A stretch of DNA of 64,000 nt from Bremia lactucae (Eukaryota > Oomycota > Peronosporomycetes > Peronosporales > Peronosporaceae): positions 2,282,588-2,346,587 of the forward strand of contig NC_090621.1 in the NCBI RefSeq assembly GCF_004359215.1, read 5' to 3'. Positions 44,495 through 56,642 of this stretch are shown piece by piece; within the stretch, counting starts at the first letter, position 1, and each line of letters begins with the position of its first letter. The notes below the pieces were generated by a model. It worked only from the letters and a program-made list of their open reading frames with translations. It made no database searches and was not told where the DNA came from. Made by a program: the position numbers and the translations under genes.

Positions 44495-45960
44495 ACTGAC
44501 GAGTATGGTGGAAGCAGCTGGCAAAAGTTGGACTCGTGATATCGTCCCAGGCTGCCATTGACCAATGCACTGCTAAGAGTTGGTTCACCTTGTACAACTC
44601 AAACTCTCCAGGCTCGTCACGGTCCAGGGCATTCTAAAGGTATTGGCGGCAATATGGCTCTTGAATGCTAGGATGACACCAGCAGCCATGAGCTGAGTCT
44701 TCGATGTTACATTCCTCCTTTGCCCAGAAGCCAACACGGCATGGCTCATCTTTTGGTCTGCCGCTTTTTTCGGCAAATTTCTCGTTTCAAATTGTAGGTG
44801 AGGCGGAGTAATGACATTTACGCTTCTATATAATTTTCACTACTTTATAGGATTTGCCTCCCACCGGTGCTATCAGATAGCATTGGAATGACTGCAGTTT
44901 TATCATATAAATAACTCAGAGCGTCACAATTAGGACACAACTCAATATTGAAATCAGATAAAGCAAAATGAAAATATTGACCCCGTCACATTGCGATTTG
45001 TCTGTCATAATACCTCTGTGCATATCCAGAGAGACACAACTAAATAATCCACTTTCACATTTTACAGCCAATCGATCTCACAAGAGTGTCATTGCGATTT
45101 GTCGTCAAATCCTTCGGCTCCTCGCGAGAGTGAGGGTGAGCGCCTCTTTGATTAAGATTACGTTCTTGATCGATACAGATCATACCTTATCGCGCACCGC
45201 TTGGGAAACATCGTCAAAAAACAAACGCCATCGGACATACCCATTCCAAAAACCCGCAGCTAGTCTTTCAAACAGCTCGCGTCCATCAATTGGCCATTTG
45301 CCGAGCTTTTAATGGCTTGCATCTCCCCTATATTCGGTGTACATGGAAATGTCCATACCCATTCTGTTTTGTGATGAATCTACTTATGTCGATCACCTTC
45401 AGGCGATATACTGTAAGTTCAAAGTCTTTGCACAACTTTATATGTCAAATTAATGCCTTGACCGACATACTCGGGCTGTCTAGGACCAAAGTACATCTGT
45501 CTTTCCACAGGCCTCGTTGATATTAAAACACGGCACATATGAGGACCTTTCCAAAAAATTCATGAGTATCCTTCTGTCTTTTCCCAGAGCGATACAACAT
45601 ACTTAAATTCCTAAGCGGAGTCCCTGTGTATCACTAGTCCTTCCTTGGCATCCATTTACCTCACCTGCGATTTCTTGAGCCTGTCCAAACGTCCGGTTAT
45701 CCAGGCGAGTTTGAAAGCTTGATCCATCCACGTGAAAAGTTCTCATCGACGATCTTCTGTAAAGCTTTTGTTTAACTTGTGAAAGTCGAAATGGCGGACG
45801 ATTACTCGGTGCCCTCCGGTTGCATGTTGATTTCAAACTCAACCGACTGTGAGGAGGCCACGACTTTGGTAATTTTTACAGAAATACATCTTTATAGGAG
45901 TTGAGTAATGCCTTCAACCAATCTTCTAGATGATCTGCATCGACTGAAACAAGTCAATTA
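44495..45960. other. Transposon-derived DNA, mostly unassigned
   Basis: Apart from the possible transposase piece at 44585-44776 and the repeat homologous to 22843-22890 (about 45664-45710), the stretch shows only short frames without domains (for example plus 44968-45312, minus 45603-45842). Confidence 0.4.
44585..44776 (-). pseudogene. Possible pogo/Tigger-type (DDE_1) transposase fragment
   Basis: The minus strand encodes RRNVTSKTQLMAAGVILAFKS, close to the block around the last catalytic Asp of DDE_1 transposases (N-x-T-S-x-x-Q-P-M/L-D-A-G-V-I-x-x-F-K). Here the Asp position is Ala and the Pro is Leu, so it cannot be active. No other transposase block could be recognised nearby. The match is short and the call tentative. 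Confidence 0.4.
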
Positions 45961-45966
45961 CAAATG

Positions 45967-46352
45967 CTTAACGACTACATTGCGAGATTTCGATAAATTA
46001 TTTTGCAAGTTGAGGACTTGAATAAAATAGAAAAAAACATCTTTTTTCAGTGAGGGTTAAGAAGACTCGAGAAGAAGTTCAATACCGACGGGAAAACACA
46101 CTGTCGGAGACTGTTACTGTGGTGCTCGACTTTGAGCGCGCACATTCGGGTGGGTATCATTACCATCATTACCATCATTACCACACCGCTACAGCCCATC
46201 ATCCTGGCCCACCATCTGTGGCCAAAGAAAATAATGAGCCAGAGCCGATGGAAATCGACAATGCTCGGCCATTTTATAGGTCATCTCACGTCCATAATCG
46301 GCGCCTCCAATCCTTTACCCGTATCAGGACACCGAACGCTTCGTTATTTCTG
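45967..46352 (+). pseudogene. Gypsy gag remnant with His-rich repeat
   Basis: One frame reads NDYIARFR, a stop, then IILQVEDLN; a second frame from about 46050 reads TREEVQYRRENTLSETVTVV, LDFERAH and later EPEPMEID. These are the usual successive blocks of a Retrotrans_gag domain and its linker. Between them lies a 9 bp unit repeated three times (46157-46183), giving HYHHYHHYH. No zinc knuckle follows. The fragment interrupts the older repeat related to 22843-23110. Confidence 0.6.
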
Positions 46353-47488
46353 GTGATGGCATCGTCACCGTTTTAATAATCCCGGGCTTTATCTTTGCGT
46401 CAATATCTTTATGCTAAATGGCCTTTTCGTAATTAGTGACAGTGGATGCTTTCGCATGCGCACCGTTGCGCGCGCTGCCCTTATGTGCCGCATGCTGTAA
46501 GCTTATAACTTGTTGAAAGCCGAAAGAAACGTGACGACCTGGTGATACACAATTCGATACGAAAGAGAGAGTCATTGTCGTCTGGCTTGTAAGTAATTCT
46601 TGAGGCAAAAGAAATCATCAAATGAAACTTTCACAGTTGCTTGATGCTGAGACGATGTCCAAAATTGACATTGTTAGGACATGAACTTAAAGCTTGCCCA
46701 GATTTCAGCATTGACGACATCTAGAGCCATCAAGACAGGGTGTGGTACAGCCTGCAGCTGTATCAGACCCCGTGCACGTAGTGAACTGGATTAAGGAGGC
46801 GTCACGGATCTCTGGATGGAATACATTGCGTTATAAGCCTGATAATTAAAGTAGCGAAGAGTGACAATTTCAGTGCTTTTAATAATTAAACCAGAATTTT
46901 AGTGGCTACTATGCAGGAATGGCGATAAGCTGTGTATCCAGGTTGCATCGTGAAATATACATATGTATAAAATTAGAAGATGTTTGGGTCAACAACGCCA
47001 TTATCTTTGCCATACTTGATGGACATTGAAGGCTCTTATAGTGGCTGATTCGCGGTAGCCACGTAAGATGCACTACGTGGGCAACAATGGGGCGCAATGA
47101 TCGAATGCCATAATTGCAACAAGAGCAATCAAAGGTGCTGAACTTTATGGAGGTTCAGTATTTGCTGCGAGAAATATTCGACCTTTAAATGAGTTTGGAA
47201 TGGACTGAGTCGGCATCTGCTCGTGCTGCCGATCACAATCATTTTGAGATAGCCACGAGGGAACTGGCATCATACTCAGGGCTCTACCGAAGTAGGAATC
47301 TCATTGGCATTTGTTTCTCCAACCACATTTTTTATGTTTATAATGCGATGGATTTGCTGCATCCGATCGATTGCCGGTGATAAATGCTTATCCAAAAGGT
47401 TGAAATTTTAACCAGAACGTGACTCGGCTGCTTAATGTTGCGTAAGCTCGTGTTGTATCGTTGAGGCGTTAACGGCCATGGCGCATAG
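46353..47488. other. Intergenic repeat remnant
   Basis: 46353-46560 continues the homology to 22900-23110. The remainder has no recognisable gene. Confidence 0.4.
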
Positions 47489-47687
47489 TGTAACGGAGTG
47501 TATTGTTACATGAAATTAACACTTAAAGGTTGTTAATTAATATATTATCTAAAAGGTAGATAATATTTGCAGGATATTACTTTATATAGGAATATTCAGA
47601 ATTCTTATCCATAAATAGGTATAGACCATTGTATCTATTAATTCCACAGACTAATCAGCTGTAGGAGTAATCAAAGAGAGAGTTACA
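47489..47687 (+). repeat. Family C LTR, 5' part, cut at the N
   Basis: Starts TGTAACGGAG and is identical to 62321-62519, where the LTR continues for another ~255 bp into a gypsy element. Here it stops at the single N at 47688, after which the sequence jumps to mid-exon of the BRCT gene. Confidence 0.85.
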
Positions 47688-47688
47688 N

Positions 47689-49732
47689 ACACCAACGAAA
47701 CAAATACGTGGGTCAAAAGGTACGAGCTCGTCAGCAAAGCGGCGAAAGACGCTGAATGGACCATTAACGCAGCAAGATGTGGACGAAGTGACCGCATCCC
47801 AAGCAAGTGGCATTGTTTGTGAGAGTGACTATGAAAATCAAGTTTCTAAAGTCGTCAAGGAAGATGATGTTGTTCAGGAGTGTCAGGCTATTCGGGAGGT
47901 TTCTGTCGCGAACATGCTCGAGCCACTTTGCCTTGCAAATTCTATTTATCGTATTGGAATGAATAGTGAAACGAAGAAGTTAAAGACACTGGATGAGAAT
48001 GCGATGAAGGGATTAACAGCACGGGAACTGCGGCGTCGTAATCGTAACTCCCTTTCGTACGGTAGTGGCTTGACGCTGAAGAGTGGAATTTGGTCCTGTG
48101 GAACTTGTGGGTGCTCGAATCCCCGTTCAAGTTTGAATTGCTCGGACTGTCGAGTTGAAAGGAATGTAACGAAATCACCACGTGAAGAGAGCATGGCTCT
48201 TTCAACGTCTTTAAAGAGTTCCGAAATTAAAGTGTCGGTGTCCTTGCCTGTCGACGCGTCAAGTGGTTCTACTTTAACGACCGAGATGATGACACCGACA
48301 AAGAAAGCGAGTACTGTAGCTGCTCAAGACACTGTTAAAAGCATTACGAGTCCAGCAGTGCTTGCATTGACTCGACACTCGTTGTCCAGGCCAACTGTAA
48401 GCTCAGCCGCGAAAAGTCGAGGACCACATTCGACCGCATCGAAATCAATTCAGCCAGTTTTGAAAAGCAGGACGCGTTGTTCGGAGAATCGATCGAAAAG
48501 CCCGGTACCTTGTAGTGTTGTGTCCACACAGCCTATACGCAACTCGTTAGCAAGTGCTTCAGTGTTGCTTGATACAACAAATGCTCCGAAAGGATCAATG
48601 AGTTTGTCAAGTGTCAGTAAGCCCATTCCAAGTCGAAGAAAGAAGCGTGCGTTCTCTTTGGTTGACAAGCATTTGACAACTCCGGATGTCAAAGTAATGC
48701 GACGCGATCAGAAGGACGTCAAGATGGATACCACGTTTATTGCAACGCCAGGATCCGTTTCGGGATTCATGCGTAAACATCGTGAGGTGGATTCGACCCC
48801 GATCCCAATGGCCATGCCCTTTTCAAGTGCCTCGAGTCGTAAAACGCCTCAAAAAAGTCCTCGAAACGTGTTTGGGATCACGGGAGTTACCGCCGAAACC
48901 CGTGGCGTGCTTCAATGTGCGATTCACGCAATTGATGCCAATATGGCCAATGACTTGGGACACCGAAAAGCACGAGTGGTTAAAAGCGTCGATTACGCTG
49001 CGGGCGTGACGCATCTCATTGTCGGCAGGGATACGAAACGAACAATTAAAGTGCTCTTTGCCATTGCGCGTGGGGCGTGGATCGTGACGGAAGACTGGGC
49101 GTTTTCATCCCTTGAACAAGAACGGTGGCTACCCGAAGAACAGTTTGAGCTAACAATCTTTGCCAACAAATTTTCACGTCAACACCCCGAGTCGAGACAT
49201 ATCTTTAAAGGCATTAAATTCTTTGTGGGTCCAACTGTCGAGCCGTCACGAGATGTGCTTCAGTCTTTAATTCAAGTCGCAGGTGGCGAGGTAATTGACT
49301 TTAATGATGATGAAAGATGTCATGTCGGTATAACGACGTTGTTGATTGTGTCTTTTTTGTGGAATGATTGTAGCTATGTCACCAGATTTCCGTGGCCGAT
49401 ATGTGTATATGTGGCGATGCGTCTTTGTATCGACGAGCACAGCGAACGGGAATTCGTGTCGTGATGGCCAAGGTGCGTTAGCGTTAGGAAGACGAAAGTG
49501 TAGAAAAAGTTTTTGAAGTGGGAAATGTGTGTAGTGGATTTTTGATAGCATTGCGACCATGAAATTGCAAGATGATGCGGATTATTCATTTCTAGAAGCA
49601 CTCGACACGCTTGCGAAAACACCACTGAAACGTCGTGGTGTCGAATCTTTTGGAACCCCGGCGGTTACTCCTGCAAAGCACCGGACGGCAATGACTTTAG
49701 GGCTGGAAGCGCATTCTACGGTCCCGGAGTAA
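47689..49732 (+). pseudogene. BRCT protein gene, 5'-truncated duplicate
   Basis: Exons 47689-49290, 49374-49472 and 49535-49732 are identical to the corresponding part of the gene at 33989-36743. The first 237 codons, with the N-terminal BRCT, are missing because the copy begins at the N. It is not expected to be a separate functional gene; it is either an assembly overlap or the broken product of a tandem duplication. Confidence 0.9.
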
Positions 49733-49958
49733 GTGTCGAAGAAGTGCATGAGCGTTTAAATTGTGTTGTATTGATGTAACGCATTTTCTTTTATTTCTAT
49801 TGGCGCTTGTTGATATTACTTGCTGGATTTTTTATTTCTTATCGTACGATAGAAATTAGATATAATAAAGTCTTACAACACGTTGCGACTAAAACCTTTT
49901 TAACCTCAAGCCCCGTTTTATTTCAATAAAGTATTGGACAACCAGTCAAAGTTTGAGA

Positions 49959-51074
49959 ATGGGAGGCAAGAGGAAGCGCAGTGAGGGGTTGATGCCAGTG
50001 CGGCAGGTCAACAAGACTGCAGGCAAAGCCACTCAATATGCACCAAGAAAGAAAAAGTCTAGTAATGCGATAAAACCGAGTGGATTGACAATGCCAAAGC
50101 TCCAAAAGAAGACTGAATTCAGGACTGTGGCAAATTCAAATTGGCTCGCGCTTAAAAGCACGATTCAACGGAAAGACCAACTTTATAAACGTGGCAAAAC
50201 CATTGCAACGAAACAGGATTTAAATGTGGTGGCACAAAAGCAATTATTGCGTCAGGAAAAACTCGCCAAGCGCATGAAAGAACGTACCACTGAGTGGGTC
50301 GACAATTCAATGATTGTGGCCATGGATTGTGAAATGGTCGGCGTCGGACTTTCGGGGAAAACAAGTGTACTCGCGCGTTGTAGTCTTGTGAATTATCATG
50401 GTGCTGTACTGTACGACCAGTACGTGCGTCCAGTAGAAAAGGTCACGGACTTCCGTACCCATGTAAGCGGTATTAAGTCAAGCTCGCTTCGACATGCCAT
50501 TCCTTTTAAGGAGTGTATTAAAGACGTTGGAAAGTTGCTTGAAAACAAGATCGTCATCGGTCATGCATTACAAAATGACTTTCAAGCGCTCATGTTTACG
50601 CCACCAAAGCAATTGATTCGAGATACGGCTTTTTATCGTCCGTACATGCGTCGCAAGATGAAAGGCACGGTACGTTTAAAAAGTGTACGATGTACGAGGG
50701 AATATTAATTTTTAAAGTATGGTAATGCCTTGTAGAAATTATATCCCAAAGCACTCAAGCATTTGGCAGCGGAGGTGTTGGGTCTGGAGATTCAGACTGG
50801 ACAGCACGATTCGGTAGAAGATGCGAGAGCAGCATTAGAGCTGTATAAACGGGAGCAGTATGTGTGGGAAAAATACCTCCGTATGAACCGACACAGCGGC
50901 ATTCTTGTGGGTGTCGCGCCTCCTGTGCCAGAACTCGATGAGAATCAATGTAACAAGATTTCTTCTACTGCTCAAGTTCATCTCGATGTGGATGAAGAGG
51001 AACCAATTCGTCAACGAGGCAACGTAGCTGGACTAGAACTTAACGAGCTTGCCATAATGGAGTTTGGCGAATGA
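49959..51074 (+). CDS. REX4: REX4-like RNA exonuclease, duplicate copy
   Basis: Exons 49959-50669 and 50736-51074, identical in sequence to 36970-38085, with the same 66 bp intron and full DEDDh set (D123, E125, D207, H261, D266). The perfect identity, introns included, argues that this is the same locus represented twice rather than an old paralog. Confidence 0.9.
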
Positions 51075-51944
51075 TTGATCCATGAAATATAAGTTTATGA
51101 AGGACATCGATCATTTGCCAGAATTCCTGTCATACAAAATAATACTATGGACGGTTTTGTTTGGTTTTGACACCAAATAATAACGCTTTTTTTATTTTTA
51201 CCTAAAAACTTGGTTGGTCGTGCGACGTTTGTCCATTTGCAGTCACAGAAGTATTGTTCACAATAAAAAAATTGTGATTCTTCATGTCATTGCGCCTCTA
51301 ATTACCAGCTACAGACCTTGCTTCCCCTTGCACTTTCCTCTCGGAAAGAGCTTTGGTGGCGTCGATAGTGGTCGTGCAGTTAAATATGAGGCGTAAAGTC
51401 ATATCGAGGGTTCTTTCGTCCGAGTTGCTAAAGTTTCCAATGCTTTCTAGTGATGAAAACTTGGTGCTTGATCCACGAGAGAGAATGGCAAAAGGGCATT
51501 TGCACTTTTTGCCGATTTCTCATCAGCCTGTTGTGTAGCCTATTGCGGGACCGCAGCAGTGCTGCTTTCTTTTCGTGCATTGAATGGGAAAGAGTGCTCG
51601 AGACAGTATTGAATTATTTTGCACTTATACTTTCGACGGGCTAGTCATTCCATCTGCCTAGTGTTATACGCAGTGCACATAGCAACTAGAACTGCATCAG
51701 AACGTTTGTCCTGTATTTGATTTCAGTATCAAATGCAATGGGCATTCTCACGCAGTGACATTTTAATCTTGTCCTTTAGATGCATACGCTTGCTACCATT
51801 ATTGCGACGCTTTTGCAATCCTATTGTTTATTTTATTGTATTGATGCCCACTTTTTAAAATCGGACACAATCACCCAAAATACTCTACTTTTGAATCGGA
51901 CGCGGCCACAAAAGTACCTATTTCAAAACGAGTGGATCGTCAAA
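51075..51944. other. Intergenic, duplicate of 38086-38954
   Basis: Same sequence as copy 1 apart from changes at about 51858-51900. The extra base there puts the ATG at 51780, just after TTTAG, in frame with the peptidase. Confidence 0.7.
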
Positions 51945-54281
51945 ATGGAGCGTGGCAAGGGCTCGAAATGGACCAAAGTTACTGAAAAAGACAAAACGCT
52001 AGGTTCGGTAGACGACAGTCAAGTCGCTCAAACGCAACAAAACGATGAACAGCCACTCGTGGCCATTGAAGAAGACTCTTTGGGTCATGCCATGCCTCCT
52101 GCACCACTGTTGCAAAAGCCCTTGGCTGCATGGGCGGTCGGTGGGCTTGTGGCCTTGTTTCTTCTCGTTGTAGTTTTAGTGGTACGGAGTGGTATTCTCC
52201 AGACCCAACAGCGCGTTAAGTTCGCAACCTTTGGTCCCAAATGGGTCGATTTGCTTCCAAGTGAGGTAAAAATTCATATGAATGTAGACATCGACCCGTG
52301 TCATGACTTTTACGAGTTTAGTTGTGGCGCGTGGCAAGCGCAAAGTAAAATTCCAGACGATAAAGGCAGCATTTCGCTGTCTTTTACGACGGTACACGAT
52401 GCGAATCTAGAGGTTTTAAACACCGTGATGCAACAAGGTTGGCCACTGGTGGGTGAATTGTACGATTCGTGTATGAATTTTACCACCACGAGTCCCGCAA
52501 TTGCCGATACAACGTCTCGTCGTGTTTTAGAACCTGCTCTACAACTGATTGCTGCAACTACGAGCAAAACAGAATTATTCCAAGTTGCAGGATATTTATC
52601 CCAAGAAGGACCCAATTTTCTCACAGGACTCTACGTCACTGCTGATGCGAAAGAAGCGACGCAATATGCGCTATATGCAACTCAATCGGGTCTATCCTTG
52701 CCCGATCCTGAATACTATTTGAACAAGAAACACTTTGAGTCCCTTCGTGAAGCATTCTTTACTTTTGTGTTGGACTTATTCCGATTGACAGGATTTGAGA
52801 CTGACGCGGCTGCGTCACACGCAACTACGGTCCTCGCCTTTGAACAGCTGGTGGCACCTTTGTACGTCCCAAAAGAAACGCTTCAAGATCCCGTGGCAAC
52901 GTATCATCGCGAACGTATAGCAGACACAATCAACGCGTATCCTTTATTATTTGGTGCGTTTGTCAATGGCACGGAGCAACTCGCACGTCTTGTTGCCAGC
53001 AACACGGACGTGATTGTACGGACGCCGTCGTTTTTTACACAAACCGAACAATTGGTGGCTGGCGTGTCGGTGACGCTAGACACACTTAAAGCAGTACTTT
53101 CGTATAAGTACATAAAATCCAAAGCGGCAACATTAAGTGAACCCTTTGTACAAGCAAGTTTTGCATTTCATGGCAAAATGTTAAATGGCCAACAAAAACG
53201 AGCCGTGCGTTGGAAAGTTTGTGTCGAATGTGTCACAAATGTGTTTCCGGACCTCGTGGGCAAATACTTTGCACTCGTTCGTACCAACGACGCAAGTGAA
53301 CAATTAGCCCGTGACATGGTAGCGCAACTCCAAATGTCGTTCCACACGGCTCTCGACCACGTTGATTGGCTCGATGCCTCGACGCGGAATGCCGCGTTGG
53401 TTAAATTGGCCAACATGACGAATCTCATTGGCCACTCGATGCAACACAAGCATTTTCCATTGGAATTGCAACGAGAGGCACCGTTGGCAACAAATCTCGC
53501 CATTGTTGCAAAATACGAATTTCAGCGAATCATGGGACGCATTGGAAGCCTTGTCGATCGCACCGAGTGGTCCATGTCGAGCGCAGATGTGAATGCGTAC
53601 TACGAAGCCACGGCCAATAAAATTGTCTTTCCTGCGGGTATACTCCAGCCTCCGTTCTTTGGACAAAACCGCCATCCTGCACGTAATTTTGGCTCCATTG
53701 GGAGCATTATTGGCCACGAATTAACACACGGATTTGATGATTCTGGCCGTCATTATGGCGGTGATGGGAATCTCGTGGATTGGTGGAGTCATGCTACTGC
53801 CACCGAATTTCAAGAGCGCACGAGTTGCCTTGTTGCACAATACAATCGGTACCAAGTAAACAGTAGTACCGAAGTGGATAAACTCCTCGGCCACGTGAAT
53901 GGCAACTATACACTTGGAGAGAATATTGCCGACAATGGCGGCGTTAAACTCGCATTTATGGCCTATCATGCGTTTCTTGCGAAAAAAACTCGGCAATTAC
54001 ATACGAGTGTCATTGATAATACAAAAGAGGCAACTCGAAGCTCCGACAAACTTAAGTTGCCACCTGTAGTAGCAGACCGACTTTTTTACATTTCATTTGC
54101 ACAAACATTTTGCTCAAAAAAAAGCGACGCGAGCGCAATTAAAAGTTTGGCCTCAGATCCGCACGCTCCTGGACGATGGCGCATTAATGGAGTCGCAAGT
54201 AATTCTCCGGACTTTACGCAAGCATTTTCGTGCCCTGCTGGTTCCACGATGAATTCCAAGACCAAGTGTCAGGTCTGGTAA
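51945..54281 (+). CDS. M13 zinc metallopeptidase paralog 3, duplicate copy
   Basis: 778 aa from ATG 51945, differing from 38955-41291 by two residues near the N terminus (Asn14 to Lys, Asn25 to Ser) and otherwise identical. In this copy the frame is open from an ATG at 51780, which would add 55 residues beginning with a hydrophobic stretch (ATIIATLLQSYCLFYCIDA). The downstream start is preferred because it gives the same tail-plus-anchor layout as the other paralogs. Zinc site and all expected Cys are present. Confidence 0.9.
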   Translation: MERGKGSKWTKVTEKDKTLGSVDDSQVAQTQQNDEQPLVAIEEDSLGHAMPPAPLLQKPLAAWAVGGLVALFLLVVVLVVRSGILQTQQRVKFATFGPKWVDLLPSEVKIHMNVDIDPCHDFYEFSCGAWQAQSKIPDDKGSISLSFTTVHDANLEVLNTVMQQGWPLVGELYDSCMNFTTTSPAIADTTSRRVLEPALQLIAATTSKTELFQVAGYLSQEGPNFLTGLYVTADAKEATQYALYATQSGLSLPDPEYYLNKKHFESLREAFFTFVLDLFRLTGFETDAAASHATTVLAFEQLVAPLYVPKETLQDPVATYHRERIADTINAYPLLFGAFVNGTEQLARLVASNTDVIVRTPSFFTQTEQLVAGVSVTLDTLKAVLSYKYIKSKAATLSEPFVQASFAFHGKMLNGQQKRAVRWKVCVECVTNVFPDLVGKYFALVRTNDASEQLARDMVAQLQMSFHTALDHVDWLDASTRNAALVKLANMTNLIGHSMQHKHFPLELQREAPLATNLAIVAKYEFQRIMGRIGSLVDRTEWSMSSADVNAYYEATANKIVFPAGILQPPFFGQNRHPARNFGSIGSIIGHELTHGFDDSGRHYGGDGNLVDWWSHATATEFQERTSCLVAQYNRYQVNSSTEVDKLLGHVNGNYTLGENIADNGGVKLAFMAYHAFLAKKTRQLHTSVIDNTKEATRSSDKLKLPPVVADRLFYISFAQTFCSKKSDASAIKSLASDPHAPGRWRINGVASNSPDFTQAFSCPAGSTMNSKTKCQVW

Positions 54282-56125
54282 ATTCATGAGTTAAATTAAA
54301 TTTTTGCCCCATTTTGAATTGACCACAACCGAAAAAAAAATTATCGTGTAATTTTAATTAAAAGTGCATAAATACCAGTTTCACGCGCATGTCCATTATT
54401 AATGATTGTATTCTTGCAATTTTACATCCAGAGCTTAAAAGGAATTATGTCTGTTGTCATTTGGCTTAAGCTGCTTCTATCAACGATACGAAAAGGGTTT
54501 CGATGCGACACGTCTCTATTTCTTAATATCTCGATCACACGTGTTGAAGAAAGCGTGAATAAAACTATTGTATTTACGAAACTCGATCAGTCGTGATTAT
54601 CACGTACTGCAGGTAAGTGTATACACGTAGCTGTCTATTTATATTATTTAAGGTATGCAAGATGTCGAAAATTTCCTGAGCCTTGTTGGCACTGAAGTTG
54701 ATCCGGTGATTGTACGTTGCTCACCACTTCGTGTGGTGCTCCGGTTGATTGTGTGCCTATGAGCCCGAGGCATCACAATAGGCGCGTTTCTTGGACATTA
54801 GTGCGAGCTTGTCGTAATTCTCGCGTACCTAATGCTCTCAGTTGCCTGAAACCTCCGAAAATGAATTTCTAAACATAACCTACTTAGCTACTGTGACCGC
54901 TTGACCTTTAAACAGCCACCACATCCTCCTTCATTCTGCTGTGTCCGCGACAGATCGAGCTCTTTTTTGATGGCACATGACCGTATTGTTTTGTACATTT
55001 GTCTGGGCCGAGTGCGTCCGTTGCCGTCTCGAATCCATGCGTTGTCGCTTAAACACCCAAGTCTGTGAAAGTAAAGCTTCATGCCGCCAACCTTTCAAAT
55101 TTGTCTTCCTTTCTCCAACAAATTATCTGCTTGATAAACATAACCAGGGTCTACCTTCAGCTTATTCTTCTCCGTCGAATGCTGCCTTAAATCTGCTTTT
55201 GGAGATTGCTGATCTCGAAAGCTGCCCAGGAAGGAATATCGAATGCTGCTGTGGTGAAGTGAATGGCTGGCAACACGATGACGTTTAGTATAGTGATGCT
55301 AGATGCCCGTGTTAACTTTCATTGGGCTCTACAACATACGAGAGCATTTGTTGTTCTCATAAACCACTGGTGAGTATCTCCTATTGTTTTGGGAAGAATT
55401 TGCTGCATTTGCGTTGCTCTCATCCTACTATTATGTTGTAGTAACGCAATACGCCTGTAATGCGTCGCGTCGGCGGAGTTTCCCTTTTTCCGTAAGGGTA
55501 TAATCAGCAGCTTATCAGCTATGTAACCTTATGGTTTGGTGATCCCCCGTTATCGTTCATATCGAATTACCTTATATCTAATACTTCATAAGATTTCAAT
55601 GAAAATATTAAGTGACCGAGGTAGAGTGTCATCACAAAAAGGTGAGGAAAGTAAAAAAAAAACTTTGTGAAATGGTGAAAGGTATTGGGCCGAAATCATT
55701 ATAGAATGCAAGAATCAACAAGGCTTTGCACAGTACAATAACGGAGATTATGTTGCATTTGTGAGCGACTCTAAGAGCGTTGCGGTGCGCAGGTTTGGTA
55801 CTGTCAAGCAAAGAAGAAAAAATCCCATCCTCCGAAGCTTCTCTGCCTTTGAATATACGACCATTCCCTCTTTCCTTCTCCTGCTCCTCACCTACCGCAC
55901 ACATGCCGGGATCTCATCATCAGCCAAGTCAGGGTAAGAAAGTCTCACCCTTTTCAATGAGATTAAGGAGTTTTTCATCGACAAGGGATTTCGCAGTGGA
56001 AGCTGATGAATAGCAACTTGAAGCTCTTGCCCAACCGCTTGGTCATCCAGATCTTCCATAGCTGTCTGTGGCACTTCTTGCTTTCTTAGCCCAGTTCTCA
56101 AAACGGAAATCTATGGTTGGACAGA
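54282..56125. other. Intergenic, duplicate of 41292-43135
   Basis: Sequence as in copy 1, including the dispersed repeat (about 54640-54820). No gene. Confidence 0.6.
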
Positions 56126-56642
56126 TGTAGGCGGGCACGTCGCAGCGAGGAAGCGGTTAAACCTGCTTCTCTTGCGTGCAGTGAGGTAGTTGTGGTGGGC
56201 GCGGAAGCGACCTCACCCAACACACTAAGAACTCTGGTAAAGTGTCGTCACGGGAGCGGTAATCCGTCTCCTCGTGCGCACATACCAAGTACGTAGTAAT
56301 TTTCAGACTGATTTATATTTAATAGAATTAAATGCAAATACCTATTTTTACCAATTAAAATGTTATCTCTATAGATATCATTTAATATGTATTGCGAGCG
56401 TATCTTTATAGATACCTCGCGTAACTGATGACGCTAGCCGTCATCACGGATGACGCTGGGCGTCATCCCTCCTAATGTGAATGCACCCATGTGCATCACA
56501 TCCACAAGGGTTGGTCACATATGTGCACCCCACCCGAGTGTTGGGTCTAATTACTTTTATTTAGTAATTGACCATCCCCTTGAGTACAACAAATGTACTT
56601 AATGGGGACTGTGTAACACCAGGGCAACTTTAGCCCGTTACA
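56126..56642 (-). repeat. Family A solo LTR with internal deletion, duplicate
   Basis: Counterpart of 43136-43650 with the same deletion but about ten scattered differences in its outer 300 bp. It is followed by ACACCATCTGATCGG rather than by the family B leader. Confidence 0.85.

Larger units (their letters stand above)
34700..47687. repeat. Duplicated block, copy 1 (~13 kb)
   Basis: Equivalent to 47689-62519 with offset 12989 (12990 after a 1 bp insertion at about 38870, and 14832 after the middle gap). It covers most of the BRCT gene, the REX4 gene, M13 gene 3, three LTRs and the transposon remnants to the family C LTR. Confidence 0.97.

Noticed and set aside
47689..49464. 561-codon frame as a separate protein starting at 47779
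   Set aside because: That start is GTG inside an exon. The copy is simply the BRCT gene cut at the N.
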